A DNA stretch of 7,585 nt, from assembly GCA_002431915.1 (NCBI GenBank), contig DJEP01000110.1:1-7585 (forward strand), in the 5' to 3' direction. The stretch is from Lachnospiraceae bacterium UBA5895. Lineage in GTDB: Bacteria > Bacillota > Clostridia > Lachnospirales > Lachnospiraceae. Both the position numbers and the translations under genes were made by a program. Positions 6,682 through 7,585 of this stretch are shown here, piece by piece (the stretch's first letter is position 1; every line of letters starts with the position of its first letter). Under the pieces are notes generated by a model. It worked only from the letters and a program-made list of their open reading frames with translations, had not been told where the DNA came from and ran no database searches.

Positions 6682-6693
6682 AGGAGTATACGA

Positions 6694-7200
6694 ATGAATC
6701 TGAATTTATTACTTATTATTACAGCGGTGATTTTACTTTGCATGGTGATGGATGGCTATAAAAAGGGAATGGTGAGATCCCTGATCTCTTTGATTTCCCT
6801 GCTGATCACCTGTGTTGTATTGTTCCTGGTGGGAAATGCGCTGAGCAGTTACTTTGACGGAAGGTTTTTCAATGTGATCATTACCCTGCTGTTGCTGGCG
6901 GCCATCGGACTGGTACATCATTTGCTCAATGTGGTGTTCTTCTCAGCGAAGATGATCTCAAAACTACCTATAGTACATAGCCTGGACAAATTACTAGGTA
7001 TTGTGGTTGGAATATTGGAAACTGTTCTAATTGTTTGGACAATATATGCATTTAACATCTTCAGAGACCTGGGAACCCTGGGACAGGTCATCGTAGATTA
7101 CACCAGAGACAGCAAGCTCCTTACATGTCTGTATGAAAACAATTACCTGGCATACCTGATCGAACAGCTCGGACAAAAGCTTCCGTTCTTCGTAAAATAG
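6694..7200 (+). CDS. CvpA family membrane protein
   Basis: The 168-residue product has four predicted membrane helices (about 3-19, 27-49, 58-81, 99-121) and a short polar C-terminal tail (122-168). The segment DGYKKGMVRSLISLISLL after helix 1 and HSLDKLLGIVVGILETVLIVW before and in helix 4 fit the CvpA/colicin V production family. E. coli CvpA was named for its need in colicin V export, and members are linked to envelope stress resistance; no toxin gene is present here, so a colicin role should not be assumed. The ATG at 6694 has GAGGAG (6681-6686) overlapping the previous stop codon, which suggests coupled translation with the DUF5711-type protein. Function in this organism is unknown. Confidence 0.82.
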   Translation: MNLNLLLIITAVILLCMVMDGYKKGMVRSLISLISLLITCVVLFLVGNALSSYFDGRFFNVIITLLLLAAIGLVHHLLNVVFFSAKMISKLPIVHSLDKLLGIVVGILETVLIVWTIYAFNIFRDLGTLGQVIVDYTRDSKLLTCLYENNYLAYLIEQLGQKLPFFVK

Positions 7201-7218
7201 AATAAAAAAGTGAGGACA

Positions 7219-7256
7219 ATCCCCTGCTTTTGCGGAATTTTCGCAGCAGGGGATAA
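7219..7256 (+). terminator. probable terminator after the cvpA-type gene
   Basis: ATCCCCTGC (7219-7227) pairs with GCAGGGGAT (7246-7254), and inside it TGCG (7231-7234) pairs with CGCA (7242-7245) around GAATTTT, with a TTT bulge. The following AATTTGTG is only a weak U-tract. The strong GC stem just after the last gene and ahead of strong promoters supports a terminator role, possibly insulating the downstream unit. Confidence 0.65.
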
Positions 7257-7283
7257 TTTGTGCAAAAAATTCAAAAAATAATG

Positions 7284-7312
7284 TTGACAAGTGATATATG
7301 GGGTGATATACT
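7284..7312 (+). promoter_or_regulatory. strong promoter P1 of a tandem array
   Basis: Perfect TTGACA (7284-7289), a 17-base spacer and TATACT (7307-7312), preceded by TG at 7304-7305 (extended -10). A6 tracts at 7264-7269 and 7273-7278 form a likely UP element. Predicted start is near 7320. The early transcript can fold TTGTTG (7321-7326) with CAACAA (7341-7346). Confidence 0.88.
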
Positions 7313-7377
7313 CAGATTCGTTGTTGAGGCAGCACCGAGACAACAAAACAGCGGAAAAGAAATTCAAAAAGATTTCG

Positions 7378-7416
7378 AAAAAGTTGTTGACAAATGTCTG
7401 GCAGATATGGTAATAT
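7378..7416 (+). promoter_or_regulatory. promoter P2 of the tandem array
   Basis: TTGACA (7387-7392), an 18-base spacer and TAATAT (7411-7416), with TG at 7408-7409. Upstream A-tracts are centred near 7356, 7368 and 7380. The 17 bases at 7378-7394 (AAAAAGTTGTTGACAAA) recur exactly at P3. Confidence 0.78.
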
Positions 7417-7429
7417 AAAAACCTGCCGC

Positions 7430-7447
7430 GAAAAACGAAAGTTTTTC
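7430..7447 (+). repeat. perfect hairpin with GAAA tetraloop between P2 and P3
   Basis: GAAAAAC (7430-7436) and GTTTTTC (7441-7447) form seven pairs closed by GAAA, a GNRA-type loop. It lies in the P2 transcript and just upstream of P3. As DNA, its A5 and T5 runs also belong to the phased A-tracts that lead into P3. Confidence 0.55.
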
Positions 7448-7465
7448 AAGACAAAAAAGTTTCTA

Positions 7466-7503
7466 AAAAAGTTGTTGACAAACGAAAGCGGACATGATAA
7501 GAT
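7466..7503 (+). promoter_or_regulatory. strong promoter P3 of the tandem array
   Basis: TTGACA (7475-7480), a 17-base spacer and TAAGAT (7498-7503), with TG at 7495-7496 (extended -10). It shares the 17-base block 7466-7482 with P2, offset by 88 bases. A/T-tracts centred near 7433, 7444, 7455 and 7467 have roughly helical spacing, which suggests curved DNA or a long UP element. Predicted start is near 7510. Confidence 0.85.
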
Positions 7504-7544
7504 ATCAGAGTTGCCGCTGAGAACAACAGCAACGAAGAAACGAG

Positions 7545-7561
7545 CTCTTGCGAAGCAAGAG
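7545..7561 (+). promoter_or_regulatory. leader hairpin before the boxA-like site
   Basis: CTCTTGC (7545-7551) pairs perfectly with GCAAGAG (7555-7561) around GAA. No U-run follows. A stem-loop just before boxA matches the boxB-boxA order of ribosomal RNA leaders; here that is inferred from position only. Confidence 0.5.
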
Positions 7562-7565
7562 ATTA

Positions 7566-7579
7566 TGATCTTTGACAAA
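7566..7579 (+). promoter_or_regulatory. boxA-like antitermination element of an expected rRNA operon
   Basis: TGATCTTTGACAA differs from the E. coli rrn boxA, as I recall it (TGCTCTTTAACAA), at two of 13 positions. In the rrn leader, boxA binds NusB-NusE and prevents early termination. With three strong promoters upstream, this suggests that a 16S rRNA gene begins shortly after the window. The TTGACA inside it (7572-7577) could instead be another -35 box cut off by the edge. Confidence 0.5.
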
Positions 7580-7585
7580 TAAACA

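Noticed and set aside
7572..7577. Fourth -35 box (TTGACA) at the window edge
   Set aside because: It is contained in the better-explained boxA-like sequence, and no -10 can be seen because the window ends. It is kept only as an alternative.
7394..7582. 62-codon open frame on the + strand within the promoter array
   Set aside because: It has no Shine-Dalgarno, runs through P2, P3 and the boxA-like site, and encodes a Lys-rich low-complexity peptide. It is explained by the A-rich promoter DNA.

Overview
The window reads as chromosomal DNA from a low- to mid-GC Firmicute, most likely a Lachnospiraceae-type Clostridium. The reasons are the gene order phosphofructokinase, dnaX, ybaB, recR, purine-rich Shine-Dalgarno sites (GGAGG) before most genes, extended -10 promoters, and a DUF5711-type protein next to a CvpA-type protein. 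Every recognised gene is on the + strand. No mobile element, CRISPR array, or complete tRNA or rRNA gene was seen.

Layout. Bases 1-293 hold the 3' end of a phosphofructokinase gene. Next comes a replication and repair block: dnaX (336-1919), ybaB/ebfC (2039-2383) and recR (2383-2979, start overlapping the ybaB stop), followed closely by an aldose 1-epimerase gene, galM (3018-4061). A long terminator-like hairpin (4115-4182) ends this block. Its 3' arm carries the ribosome binding site of the next gene.

The second block looks like an envelope module. It has a single-pass membrane protein with a cytoplasmic N-terminal domain, an acidic Pro/Thr-rich stalk and a C-terminal LysM domain (4185-5363). 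After a separate promoter and a structured leader come a membrane-anchored, propeller-like DUF5711-type protein (5482-6681) and a four-helix CvpA-family protein (6694-7200). A hairpin at 7219-7254 probably ends this unit.

The last 385 bases hold no credible gene. They carry three strong tandem promoters with near-consensus -35 boxes and extended -10 boxes, two of them sharing a 17-bp repeat, with A-tracts at roughly helical spacing upstream. A hairpin and a boxA-like sequence close to the edge follow. This is the usual layout of a ribosomal RNA operon control region, so a 16S gene is expected just beyond base 7585, although it is not in the window.

The first block is standard housekeeping: glycolysis, clamp loading, recombinational repair and sugar epimerisation. 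The least described parts are the LysM membrane protein, whose N-terminal domain may be a degenerate JAB/MPN fold, and the overlap of terminator and ribosome binding site before it.
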